Assembly (NCBI GenBank): GCA_002699585.1 | Contig: PABP01000004.1 | Span: forward strand, 1-64,000 | DNA: 64,000 nt | Direction of reading: 5' to 3' | From: Anaerolineaceae bacterium | GTDB taxonomy: Bacteria; Chloroflexota; Anaerolineae; Aggregatilineales; Phototrophicaceae | In this document: piece by piece, positions 8,940-16,845 of the stretch | How positions within the stretch are numbered: position 1 is the stretch's first letter | Layout of the letters: every line of letters begins with the position of its first letter | Notes under the pieces: model-generated | Told to the model about the DNA's origin: nothing | Database searches by the model: none | The model's input: only the letters and a program-made list of their open reading frames with translations | Made by a program: the position numbers and the translations under genes

Positions 8940-8994
8940 CCATTTCTCAAATTTACTTGGGAATGGCTATTTTTATAGGCCTACCAAAATCTAG
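8913..8994 (+). repeat. Repeat B: tRNA-3'-end-like core plus terminator
   Basis: CCCGCCGCTCCCGAAGCTAT leads into AGGATAGCCATTTCTCA and a terminator. It matches repeat D (28346-28428) over about 82 bases. Just upstream, CCGGGTTCTAATCCCGC (8901-8917) can fold as a T-arm with four of five stem pairs, a seven-base loop starting TTC, and A at position 58. So B is the copy that looks most like a tRNA 3' end: 61-65 CCCGC, 66-72 CGCTCCC, 73 G. No tRNA 5' half is present. Confidence 0.6.
8938..8974 (+). terminator. Intrinsic terminator inside repeat B
   Basis: A seven-pair stem AGCCATT/AATGGCT is followed by ATTTTT on the plus strand. It points away from the minus-strand operon that ends at 9038. Confidence 0.65.
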
Positions 8995-9037
8995 ATTGCG
9001 GATACGGTTCAATATTGAGGATACTGAGCAGTAAGCC

Positions 9038-9934
9038 TCAACCGACTTCCTTCATTCGCGGGTCGAGTGCGTCACGTAAGCCATCACCCAGGAAGTTGAG
9101 TGCAATCATCGTCAAGCCTAATATGATGCTCGGATAGATAGCCAGATGTGGAGACGTGCGTATAAATTCCCGGCCTTTGTTGATCATGGCGCCCCAGGTC
9201 GGGTTCGGTGGACGAATGCCGATACCTAAGAAGCTCAGTCCGGCTTCCGCCATGATGACGGTGGCAATCCCCAGCGTAAATTGGATGATGATCGGAGTAA
9301 TTGCATTGGGCAGCACATGCAGCATGATGATTCGACCATCGCGCATGCCTAGTGCTTTGGCGGCGATGATGTAGTCTGCGTTTTTGGTTGCCAAGACCTG
9401 CCCGCGCATCAACCGTGCGGAAAAAGGCCATGTCGATAGCGATAGCGTCAACAGCACACTGCCAATATCTGGTTTGAGCAGCGATACCATGAACACCGCG
9501 AAAAGGAAGTTTGGTAGTGCATACATAATATCGACAGCGCGCATGATGACGGTATCGAAGATGCCGCCGTAGTAGCCAGCCACCACGCCCAACAAGACCC
9601 CAAAACTGGTCGCAACGACCTGCACGAATACACCCACGAATAAGGAAATTCTCGCACCATAAATAATGCGGCTGAGCATATCACGCCCAATTTCATCTGT
9701 GCCCAGCAGATGCTCCAAACTCGGTGGTTGCCGTATGGCGGCGAAATCTGCTAGCGTCGGGTCGTAAGGGGCGGTGAATTCGGCAAATACCGCAACAATA
9801 ATCAGACAGAACAGAAATATTGCCGACACCAGGGCTGTCCGGTTGCGCCCCATACGGCGGAGGGCATCCAGCCAGGGGCTAGAAGGTCTTGATGATCCAA
9901 GAGTTTTTATTCTGGAAGAAGTTGCATCAGTCAT
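9038..9934 (-). CDS. Peptide/opine-type ABC transporter permease, DppC family, 298 aa
   Basis: This is the second inner-membrane permease of a SBP_bac_5-type importer. The N-terminal membrane segment (ALVSAIFLFCLIIVAVFAEF) is followed by the family signature HLLGTDEIGRDMLSRIIYGAR, further membrane helices, and the ATPase-contact loop around AAKALGMRDGRIIMLHVLPN. The C-terminus NFLGDGLRDALDPR is typical. The frame is open back to 10021, but the ATG at 9934 has GAGGGTG at the right distance and lies 10 bases after the upstream stop, so it is preferred. It is the last gene of the GntR-headed operon. Confidence 0.9.
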   Translation of the reverse strand: MTDATSSRIKTLGSSRPSSPWLDALRRMGRNRTALVSAIFLFCLIIVAVFAEFTAPYDPTLADFAAIRQPPSLEHLLGTDEIGRDMLSRIIYGARISLFVGVFVQVVATSFGVLLGVVAGYYGGIFDTVIMRAVDIMYALPNFLFAVFMVSLLKPDIGSVLLTLSLSTWPFSARLMRGQVLATKNADYIIAAKALGMRDGRIIMLHVLPNAITPIIIQFTLGIATVIMAEAGLSFLGIGIRPPNPTWGAMINKGREFIRTSPHLAIYPSIILGLTMIALNFLGDGLRDALDPRMKEVG

Positions 9935-9944
9935 GGGATCACCC

Positions 9945-10874
9945 TCAGCTAGTGGTGCGGATGCGCGGGTCAATGACACCGTACAATAGATCAATGACGA
10001 AAGTCGAGAGTAGGAAGGCAACCGCCAGCGCTAGTGTTGCCCCCAGGATGACCGGGTAATCGCGCTGTAACACGGCTGTCACGCCCAGGCGACCAATGCC
10101 TGGAATGTTGAAGATGGTCTCTACGATGAATGAACCGCTCAAGATGCGTCCAATCAAAATGCCGATCACCGTGAGTACCGGGAATAGAGCATTACGCAAG
10201 CCATGCCGGATGATAACGGTGCGGCTGCTCAGTCCCTTGGCGCGGGCGGTTGTCATGTAATCTTGATGCAAGACTTCCAGCATCGAGGCGCGTACCAACC
10301 GCGAGAGCAGGGCACAGGGCCGTGTGGCCAATGTGATTGCTGGCAAGACAAAATGAGCGGGTGTTTCGTACCCGGCGACGGGCAGCCAATCCAACTTCAG
10401 TGCGAATAGCAGGATCATGAATGTCGCCAGTGCGAAGTCCGGCAAGGAAATGCCGAGTAGGGCGACAGTCATCGCAGAGGTGTCGATCCAGGTATTATAG
10501 GCCAATGCCGATACTACCCCCAAAAACACAGCAACGACAATTGCAAAGACGATAGCCACACTTTCCCAAGTCAACGTGACGACAATCGCCGGACCCAACA
10601 ACTCGGTGACATCCGTCCCCACATAATGATACGACTTGCCCAGGTCACCTTGTAAAGCATTGGCCACATAATAGCCATATTGCACCAATATCGGCTGATC
10701 CAGGCCGTAGCGTGTTCGCCACTCGTCGAGGACTTCCTGAGGCAGATTTTGCTCGCCTGCCATCAGGCGCAGTGGATCGCCTGGGGCCAAACGGGATGCG
10801 GTAAAAGCCAGCAGTGTCGCACCAAACAGGCTGAATACAATGAAGAAGATGCGCTGAAGTAGGTATCGTTGCAT
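9945..10874 (-). CDS. Peptide/opine-type ABC transporter permease, DppB family, 309 aa
   Basis: This is the first permease of the importer. It shows the N-terminal helix YLLQRIFFIVFSLFGATLLAF, the RLAPGDP motif, RYGLDQPILVQYGYY, and the cytoplasmic loop ARAKGLSSRTVIIRHGLRNA that docks to the ATPase. It ends LLYGVIDPRIR, usual for DppB. It lies between the binding-protein gene and the DppC-type gene. No ATPase genes accompany this pair, so the importer must share ATPases encoded elsewhere, possibly the pair at 53241-55273. Confidence 0.9.
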   Translation of the reverse strand: MQRYLLQRIFFIVFSLFGATLLAFTASRLAPGDPLRLMAGEQNLPQEVLDEWRTRYGLDQPILVQYGYYVANALQGDLGKSYHYVGTDVTELLGPAIVVTLTWESVAIVFAIVVAVFLGVVSALAYNTWIDTSAMTVALLGISLPDFALATFMILLFALKLDWLPVAGYETPAHFVLPAITLATRPCALLSRLVRASMLEVLHQDYMTTARAKGLSSRTVIIRHGLRNALFPVLTVIGILIGRILSGSFIVETIFNIPGIGRLGVTAVLQRDYPVILGATLALAVAFLLSTFVIDLLYGVIDPRIRTTS

Positions 10875-10913
10875 GGGATCAAACGGTCTGTACTAAGGTG
10901 AATGGGGTTGAAA

Positions 10914-10940
10914 GAGAGTGGACCTCACAGGCCCACTCTC
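10914..10940 (-). terminator. Intercistronic stem-loop after the binding-protein gene
   Basis: An 8-bp perfect stem (GAGAGTGG at 10914-10921, CCACTCTC at 10933-10940) without a T-run lies between the solute-binding-protein gene and dppB-like gene. Such hairpins stabilise upstream message or attenuate downstream permease expression. Confidence 0.5.
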
Positions 10941-10963
10941 CGCGAATGACTCACTTGGCTATT

Positions 10964-12529
10964 TTAGCTCTTTACCACAGTCTCGAACCCAAGCGGACCG
11001 AACAGGTTCGCCCGGAAGCCTGTCACACTCGGGTCAACCAGATAGATATAGCGCGAGTAGCCCAACGGGATCATCGCAGCATCTTCCATTGCGATTGCTT
11101 CAGCGGCTTGCCAGTCGGCTTTGGCTTCTTCAAAGTCCGTCGAAGTCCGGGCTGAATCAACCAGGGCATCGACGTCTTCATTGCAGTACGTGGAGAAGTT
11201 GCTGTCCAACCCGCAGACCAGCATTTCGTAAGTCCACACAGAGGCACTTGGCGAGTCTGCTGTCCAGCCGAACAGGAAGAACTGCCAGCGATCATGTGAC
11301 CACAGGCCGTCGATCATGTCGCCGCGTTCCGGCTGGATGATCTCAACCGTGATACCCAGGTTGGCATTGAGCATAGCGGCAATCGCTTCTGCATTGGTGC
11401 TGTTGAGGGTGGCCAGTTCTAATGTCGGGAAGCCTTCACCACCTGGATAACCAGCGTCTGCCAGCAATTGTTGCGCCATTGCCGGGTCATAAGCATAGCC
11501 TTCGAGGTCGGGGTTGTACTCAGGAATATTCGGGGGAACCAGACCCGTAGCGACTGTCCAGGCACTGTTCAACACAGCCGAAATCAGGGTTTCACGGTCG
11601 ATGGCATAGTTGAATGCTTGTCGCACTCGTACATCCTGGAACGGCTCGAACATGCTTTGATTCATGCCTGCATACTGGATCTGGGCCCGTGTGAAGTATT
11701 GGATTTCTTCGCCGAGTACGGGATCATTGGAAACGCGCTCGAGTTCCGCGGGCGGCACCGCGACAATATCCAGTTCACCAGCTTCGTATTGGGCCAGGGC
11801 GGTCGTCGTATCGGGAACAACCACGAATTCGATGCGATCAACCTCAGGTGCGCCCAGGAAGAAATCGGGGTTAGCTTCCAACACGATGCTGACGTTCGGT
11901 GTCCATTCGACAAATTTGAATGGTCCTGCACCGACAGGTCCATCGACCCATTCCGGTTGGCCTTCAACAACGGACTCCATTGGAACGACCCAGGTTACAG
12001 GTGTCGCCAGGCTTTGCAAAAAGCTGAGCGAAGGCCGTGTCAGTGTGACCTGCAGTGTCTGATCGTTGATGACCTCAACGCCTGTCAGTTCTTCGGCTTC
12101 ACCTGCGAATAGCTCCGTACCGCCGACGACTACTTCCCAGGGTTCACCAGCAGTTTGCGCGCCCAGGCTTGGATCCAGGTAACGCTCCCAACCGAGCTTG
12201 AAGTCCTCGGCCACGACTGGGCGACCATTGTGCCACAGGGCATCGTCACGCAGTGTGAACGTATAAACAAGGCCATCATCGGAGACGGTGTAGTCGCTCA
12301 CCAGGTACGGCACAACGTTTGTGTCGATGTCATAGGTGAACAACCCGGCATGCAAATTCAGCGCTAATTGGCCGGAGACCAATTCTTTAACCAGTCCAGG
12401 CTCAAGGCTGGCCGGGTCACTTGTGATCGGGAATCTGAGAACCGTCGGCTCATCTTGCGCGAATGCCTGAGTGCTGAGTGCCAGCATCAGGACGACGAAT
12501 ACCACGACTTTCGTTGTTTTCTGCAACAT
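10964..12529 (-). CDS. SBP_bac_5 family solute-binding protein, 521 aa
   Basis: This exported protein would capture the substrate for the adjacent DppBC-type permeases. From the ATG at 12529, which has GGAGG upstream, the signal peptide is MLQKTTKVVVFVVLMLALST followed by QAFAQ. The frame is open to 12604 but without a good start there. Family landmarks include the early LRFPITSDPASLEPG, TFTLRDDALWHNGRPVVAEDFKLGWERY, and the DVRVRQAFNYAIDRETLI segment. No lipobox is evident, so surface anchoring is unclear. Given the catabolic genes upstream, the substrate may be a nitrogen compound rather than a peptide; this is inference. Confidence 0.9.
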   Translation of the reverse strand: MLQKTTKVVVFVVLMLALSTQAFAQDEPTVLRFPITSDPASLEPGLVKELVSGQLALNLHAGLFTYDIDTNVVPYLVSDYTVSDDGLVYTFTLRDDALWHNGRPVVAEDFKLGWERYLDPSLGAQTAGEPWEVVVGGTELFAGEAEELTGVEVINDQTLQVTLTRPSLSFLQSLATPVTWVVPMESVVEGQPEWVDGPVGAGPFKFVEWTPNVSIVLEANPDFFLGAPEVDRIEFVVVPDTTTALAQYEAGELDIVAVPPAELERVSNDPVLGEEIQYFTRAQIQYAGMNQSMFEPFQDVRVRQAFNYAIDRETLISAVLNSAWTVATGLVPPNIPEYNPDLEGYAYDPAMAQQLLADAGYPGGEGFPTLELATLNSTNAEAIAAMLNANLGITVEIIQPERGDMIDGLWSHDRWQFFLFGWTADSPSASVWTYEMLVCGLDSNFSTYCNEDVDALVDSARTSTDFEEAKADWQAAEAIAMEDAAMIPLGYSRYIYLVDPSVTGFRANLFGPLGFETVVKS

Positions 12530-12605
12530 CTTCGCCTCCTCAATTAATTGAATGCTTTCATACGAGAAACATGGCAAAGATTGCCATCCGCTCGTTATGG
12601 CCAAG

Positions 12606-13889
12606 TTAGTTGTTGAGGGCAGCTCTCAAAGCGGCCTCAATGACATCTGCGGCGTGTTCCGCTTGCGCTTGCGTGATGACCAGAGGTGGCCGTACATCCA
12701 AAATGTGACTCCGACTACCAAAATAGACCCCGTTTTCATAGCAAACGGATTGTATCTGCCGCACAATTTCAGGATAGGGTTCTTTTGTAACCGGGTCTTT
12801 GACAAACTCCATCGCGATGGATAGCCCCTTACCGCGGACATCCCCAATCACGTTGAATTCAGATTGCAATTGCTTAAACCGGGAGAGTAGATAAGTCCCG
12901 ATTTCTAGTGCGTGTTCCGGCAGCTTTTCTTCTTCCATGATGTCCAGTACCGCCAGTGCGGATGAGGCTGCGAAGAAATTGCCGCCATTACCGCCGCTCA
13001 ACTCACCAGGGTCAAGGGCATCAAACAGCCGCGATTCGCCAATCACGCCAGCGATAGCGATACCGCTGCCCAGCCCCTTGCCGATGCAGATCATGTCGGG
13101 GCGCAGGTTTTCCCATTCCAGCGCGAATATCTTACCCGTCCGCCCGAACGAGGACTGCACTTCATCTAAGATGAACAACACATCCCGTGCTTCACACCAT
13201 TCTTGCAGGCGTGTCAGATAGCCTTCTGGCGGGAAGACCATGCCGCCTACACCCTGATACGGCTCCACGATGACCGCTGCCAGATCGTCCGTGCTTTCGT
13301 ACTGCATGACCTGATCAAGAAAGTCGATACAGAACATGTCGCAGTCTTTTGGTTGCTTGCCGAACGGACAGCGATAGCAGTTGGGGTAGGGTGCGTGTAG
13401 TACACCGGGCATCACGGGGCCGAACTGCCGCTTGCGTCGCATCAAGCCGTTTAAACTTGATGCCGCATATGTTCGTCCATAGACGCCGCCCCAAAAGGCC
13501 AGGATTTCGTGCTTGCCGGTATAGCGCCGCGCGATCTTCACCGCCCAGTCAATCGCCTCACTGCCTTCTGACACCAGATACACTTTGTCCAGGTTATCTG
13601 GCGTGATGTCGACCAGGCGCTTCACCAATTGGGCACGGGCCGCATTGGTTTGGCCGCTCTTATTGGTGATCATCACATCCAGCGCCGCCTTTAGCGCGGC
13701 CACATGTCGCGGATGCCGATGGCCGACATTCATGATGATGTCGCTCAGGTCAATCGACGTGTGGCCGTTGGTGTCAGTAAGGGTCGCGCCTTCAGCCCGT
13801 TCGATCACAATCTCCGGCGAATTCGGGTTGAAATCCGCGTCGTATTGGGTTGCCAGGGCCAGGATGCGCTCTTTGGTCAGTTCTGGCAT
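12606..13889 (-). CDS. Class III PLP-dependent aminotransferase, 427 aa
   Basis: It matches the ornithine/4-aminobutyrate aminotransferase superfamily: GHRHPRHVAAL, LVSEGSEAIDWAVKIARRYTG, the cofactor-contact motif LFILDEVQSSFGRTGK, and the Schiff-base lysine in CIGKGLGSG. A cysteine cluster C-YRC-PFGKQPKDC-DMFC is present in the middle, as in some archaeal-type omega-aminotransferases. It would move an amino group from an amine or omega-amino acid to 2-oxoglutarate or pyruvate. The start codon directly abuts the stop of the creatininase-family gene (TAA then ATG), so translation is likely coupled. Confidence 0.9.
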   Translation of the reverse strand: MPELTKERILALATQYDADFNPNSPEIVIERAEGATLTDTNGHTSIDLSDIIMNVGHRHPRHVAALKAALDVMITNKSGQTNAARAQLVKRLVDITPDNLDKVYLVSEGSEAIDWAVKIARRYTGKHEILAFWGGVYGRTYAASSLNGLMRRKRQFGPVMPGVLHAPYPNCYRCPFGKQPKDCDMFCIDFLDQVMQYESTDDLAAVIVEPYQGVGGMVFPPEGYLTRLQEWCEARDVLFILDEVQSSFGRTGKIFALEWENLRPDMICIGKGLGSGIAIAGVIGESRLFDALDPGELSGGNGGNFFAASSALAVLDIMEEEKLPEHALEIGTYLLSRFKQLQSEFNVIGDVRGKGLSIAMEFVKDPVTKEPYPEIVRQIQSVCYENGVYFGSRSHILDVRPPLVITQAQAEHAADVIEAALRAALNN

Positions 13890-14651
13890 TTAGTTGTCCT
13901 CAGGGATTTCATAATCCACGAAGTTTTGCGCAAAATAGATGATGTCCTGGGCTTTGGCTGCCAGGGCTTTTTCGCCTTTTTCGACCGTTGCCAGCGTGGC
14001 ATTGCCATTGATGCCGCTCTTGGTGCGCATCTTGCCGCCAACATGCAGCTTCTTCACGCCGTCTTTGCCGAATGCGCCTACAACGCCTTTGCGAACCTCA
14101 TTGGGGGCCAGTTCCATCTTCACCAGATCAGGGCGCAGCGCTAGCATGCAGGATGTCTCCATTTCGTCTGCATGACCACCTTTTTCCTGCTCTTCGATCT
14201 CTGCATACACTTCTGATCCCAGGCCGAGGATATCTGTCACAGCGACGACAATACCCAACTCGTTATGCAAGTCAGACGACAGCGTCCGCAGTGGGGGATG
14301 TGTCGATACGCCGCCATCCAGAATAATGAACTTCTTGATGCCAAAGCGATGAATCGACTTGATGATGTCAGCAACAATCGCTTTGAAATGTTCAGCTTCG
14401 ATAGATACGCTGCCTTCCCAGTCAATAAAAGCCGGGTAATACGCATAAGGCAGCGTCGGCAATAAGATGATCGGTGCTTCTTCGACGACCCGGCTGGCCA
14501 GGTCATCGACCACCATCTGGTCGGTCCCCAGCGGCAAATGCGGCCCATGCTCTTTGGAGCCGCCGCCAATTGGCAGCATGGCTATCGAATATTCCTTGAA
14601 GGCTTCAATGGCTTCGGGCCATGTGATGTCGGATATGCGGACGCCTTTCAT
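13890..14651 (-). CDS. Creatininase-family amidohydrolase, 253 aa
   Basis: The family signature is clear: LPIGGGSKEHGPHLPLGTDQ near the N-terminus supplies metal ligands (Glu, His, Asp), and GGHADEMETSCML supplies the later His/Glu pair. Length is normal for creatininase. The usual N-G-H-G-N segment is replaced by DGGVSTHPP, so the substrate may differ from creatinine; relatives act on cyclic amides, formamides or peptide-derived lactams. It overlaps the amidohydrolase gene by four bases (ATGA) and abuts the aminotransferase gene, firmly inside one operon. Confidence 0.85.
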   Translation of the reverse strand: MKGVRISDITWPEAIEAFKEYSIAMLPIGGGSKEHGPHLPLGTDQMVVDDLASRVVEEAPIILLPTLPYAYYPAFIDWEGSVSIEAEHFKAIVADIIKSIHRFGIKKFIILDGGVSTHPPLRTLSSDLHNELGIVVAVTDILGLGSEVYAEIEEQEKGGHADEMETSCMLALRPDLVKMELAPNEVRKGVVGAFGKDGVKKLHVGGKMRTKSGINGNATLATVEKGEKALAAKAQDIIYFAQNFVDYEIPEDN

Positions 14652-15457
14652 TGTGCTTCCTTTCCTATAGTCAATCCCAGATAATCAATGATGTTTTGTC
14701 CCAAGATGCGCTCTTTCACAGGTTGGGGGAGTTTGCTTTGCTCAATGATATCCAGCTCATCCGCCAGGGGATCGCCACCCAGATAGCCATTGAACGGATA
14801 GTCTGAGCCAAATACCAATCGTTCCTCGCCGATAATCTCAATCGCCCGCGCGATGATGGCTGGATCTCTGACCGTCGATGTATCGAAAATGACCTGCGCT
14901 TCATCGGCTAAACCAAGCAGCGCTTCTTCGACCCGTGCGCTGGTGTTCGGCGTATGGCGCCCCATATGGGCGACCATTAGCTTCAAATTAGGCACCTGCC
15001 GTAAAATTGCTTTGGCTTGGTCTGGCACACTGTAGCCTTCACTTGCCCGGAAGTGAATCAACATCGGCACATCCGCCTCAGCCATCGTCTGATACGCGCG
15101 TATCAGGTCAAATCGCTCTGGCGCATACAGGATGTTCTGCTGCTTAAAGCCCATCATGCCTTTTTGCAGCCAGTACTCGGTATCATCACCCACCAGCCCA
15201 AACGGAATAATGCGGTCAGGGTAGGTATGGTAGGCATCCAGTACATAGCCATTCGCTTGAATGCGATCAACCTCTTTTAATGGGAAGCCAAATACAATCG
15301 CCCAGTCAACGCTACTGGCATCCATCGCCGCGATCTGTCTGGCGATACTGTTTTCCATGCGGTCCTGGAACGCCGGACGGCTCTTGCGCTCCTCAGAAAT
15401 CGGCTCACTGAGGAAGCCCTCTAGACCAATATGAACGTGGCTGTCAATCACGACCAT
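14648..15457 (-). CDS. Amidohydrolase-2 family metal-dependent hydrolase, 269 aa
   Basis: The N-terminal VVIDSHVHIG is the HxH metal-binding strand of the amidohydrolase TIM barrel. Later come LMVAHMGRHTPN (metal-ligand His) and RLVFGSDYPFNGYLGG (the conserved Asp at the end of the barrel). The family includes hydrolases and decarboxylases, so the exact reaction is open. It starts 2 bases after the GntR gene stop and overlaps the next gene by 4 bases. With the creatininase-family enzyme and the aminotransferase it suggests stepwise opening and deamination of an imported cyclic or acylated amine. Confidence 0.85.
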   Translation of the reverse strand: MVVIDSHVHIGLEGFLSEPISEERKSRPAFQDRMENSIARQIAAMDASSVDWAIVFGFPLKEVDRIQANGYVLDAYHTYPDRIIPFGLVGDDTEYWLQKGMMGFKQQNILYAPERFDLIRAYQTMAEADVPMLIHFRASEGYSVPDQAKAILRQVPNLKLMVAHMGRHTPNTSARVEEALLGLADEAQVIFDTSTVRDPAIIARAIEIIGEERLVFGSDYPFNGYLGGDPLADELDIIEQSKLPQPVKERILGQNIIDYLGLTIGKEAQ

Positions 15458-15459
15458 GC

Positions 15460-16242
15460 TCAGGACTCCATATGGGCGACCTGGCCCATAGTCTGCACGG
15501 TATTTCCCGTATCATCGCGATAAATTTCCATCGTCAATTCATGCTGGCCGCCAGGGTAATAAAGCTGGATGAACTCTACCGGGCGTTCTTCGTTGGTGTA
15601 CGTCACTCTGTTGACCATCAACACGGGCGAATGCGTCGATATGCCGAGTGCCTGGGCGATTTCTTCATCCGCCGCAATCGCTGTGATGCGTTGTGTCGCT
15701 CGCTTTAGGGTGATGCCCGCTTTGCTGGTCAGCAGTGAATAAATCGGTGTCGTCTCGACTTCTTCCGGGCTGACGATGCGCCCAATTTCATACGGCAAAT
15801 AGATGACCGCATAGGCGACGGGAACGTCGTCTACTGTGTGGCGGCGCTTAATTTGCAACACTCTCTCTGAATGATCGAGTTCTAATAGGGAGGCTAGACG
15901 ACCCGATGCCTGTAACGTCTCAAAGCTGAGGCTTTCCATCACCTGGGTGGGGTAGGCGGTGGTCATCATCTCGGCGAAGCCTTGCAGCGTTTGCAGGTTT
16001 TCTTCGATCTTCCGCGGATAGACGAACGTCCCCTTGCCCGCTTGCCGCATGATCAAATGGTCATCGACCAACAATTGCAGGGCTTTGCGGACCGTTACTC
16101 GGCTTAGCCCATGCATTTCCGCGAGCTGTTCCTCAGTTGGCAGCACATCATGCGTATGATATTCGCCCATCTCGATTTGCTTGCGCAGCAAGCTATACAG
16201 TTGTTGGTAAAGTGGAATGGGACTGTCTCGCCGCATTGTCAT
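15460..16242 (-). CDS. GntR/HutC-family transcriptional regulator, 260 aa
   Basis: An N-terminal winged helix (SPIPLYQQLYSLLRKQIEMG, LPTEEQLAEMHGLSRVTVRKALQLLVDDHLI, GKGTFVYP) is followed by a UTRA ligand-binding domain (RVLQIKRRHTVDDVPVAYAVIYLP to the C-terminus). The ATG at 16242 is chosen because GGGGTGA lies at good distance; the frame is open to 16278. It heads the operon and probably represses it through the promoter at 16302-16338, where TTGTAT hexamers recur every ten bases. The effector is probably the imported substrate or a breakdown product. Confidence 0.9.
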   Translation of the reverse strand: MTMRRDSPIPLYQQLYSLLRKQIEMGEYHTHDVLPTEEQLAEMHGLSRVTVRKALQLLVDDHLIMRQAGKGTFVYPRKIEENLQTLQGFAEMMTTAYPTQVMESLSFETLQASGRLASLLELDHSERVLQIKRRHTVDDVPVAYAVIYLPYEIGRIVSPEEVETTPIYSLLTSKAGITLKRATQRITAIAADEEIAQALGISTHSPVLMVNRVTYTNEERPVEFIQLYYPGGQHELTMEIYRDDTGNTVQTMGQVAHMES

Positions 16243-16301
16243 GAATTCACCCCATCTGACTGACAATCCTGTTGGCACAGAGTAGGCTAAATCTGTGCTA
16301 T

Positions 16302-16338
16302 TTGTATGGTATTGTATCTAATTGTATGTGTTTGTCAA
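16302..16338 (-). promoter_or_regulatory. Promoter and probable GntR operator of the catabolic operon
   Basis: On the minus strand TTGACA (16338-16333), a 16-base spacer and TACAAT (16316-16311) form a strong sigma-70-type promoter. On the plus strand TTGTAT occurs at 16302, 16312 and 16322, and TTGTCA at 16332, exactly ten bases apart, so all lie on one face of the helix and cover the promoter. This fits autoregulation by the GntR-type protein. Confidence 0.6.
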
Positions 16339-16669
16339 AAATCCAACTAATGTATCAGTAGAGTTCCGAAGTGAGAAAACCCGTATCATTAGGACGGTGA
16401 CAGCGCACATTTCAACTGCGCAACAAAAGAGCCACTGAGTCCAGCGTCCGATAATTATTAGGATACTGGTTCAACCTGACTCGAATTTCGTAAACTGGTT
16501 GCCGATTTATCAGTGGGGCAAGGGCTAGGCTTGAAATACGGGCATTGTCACATAAACGAATCATGATCCTTGCTTTTGCAAGGTGCGATGTAATTTCAAA
16601 CTTACTTTGAATTGCGCCTGTAGATCGAATGGTGGAATTATCATGATTGTAAGGCGCGCGTGCCCGATC

Positions 16670-16732
16670 CCCGTCGCTCCTGCAGAGAGTATCTCTGACA
16701 AAAAGCCAGCCTTGAGCTGGTTTTTTTGTTTT
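16670..16732 (+). repeat. Repeat C: tRNA-3'-end-like core plus terminator
   Basis: CCCGTCGCTCCTGCAGAGAG leads into TATCTCTGACA and a terminator; the whole matches repeat A at 1318-1378. Three differences in the first 31 bases are GTG/GTC, CCC/CCT and AGC/AGT. The surrounding gap (16339-16845) holds no convincing gene on either strand. Confidence 0.55.
16704..16727 (+). terminator. Intrinsic terminator inside repeat C
   Basis: The stem CCAGC/GCTGG with loop CTTGA is followed by seven T on the plus strand. Confidence 0.6.
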
Positions 16733-16845
16733 CTTGTATACCACTTGCGTAGTACATAGGGATTGCATATCTCTCATTTAAGTTGTGTTGATGTGGCTAA
16801 GGTACCATTTCCGCATAATATTCAAATCACAAGCGAGAAAATCGT

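Noticed and set aside
16412-16777. 121-residue minus-strand frame across repeat C
   Set aside because: It runs antisense through the terminator repeat, has no ribosome-binding site or recognisable domain, and its composition is unlike neighbouring genes.
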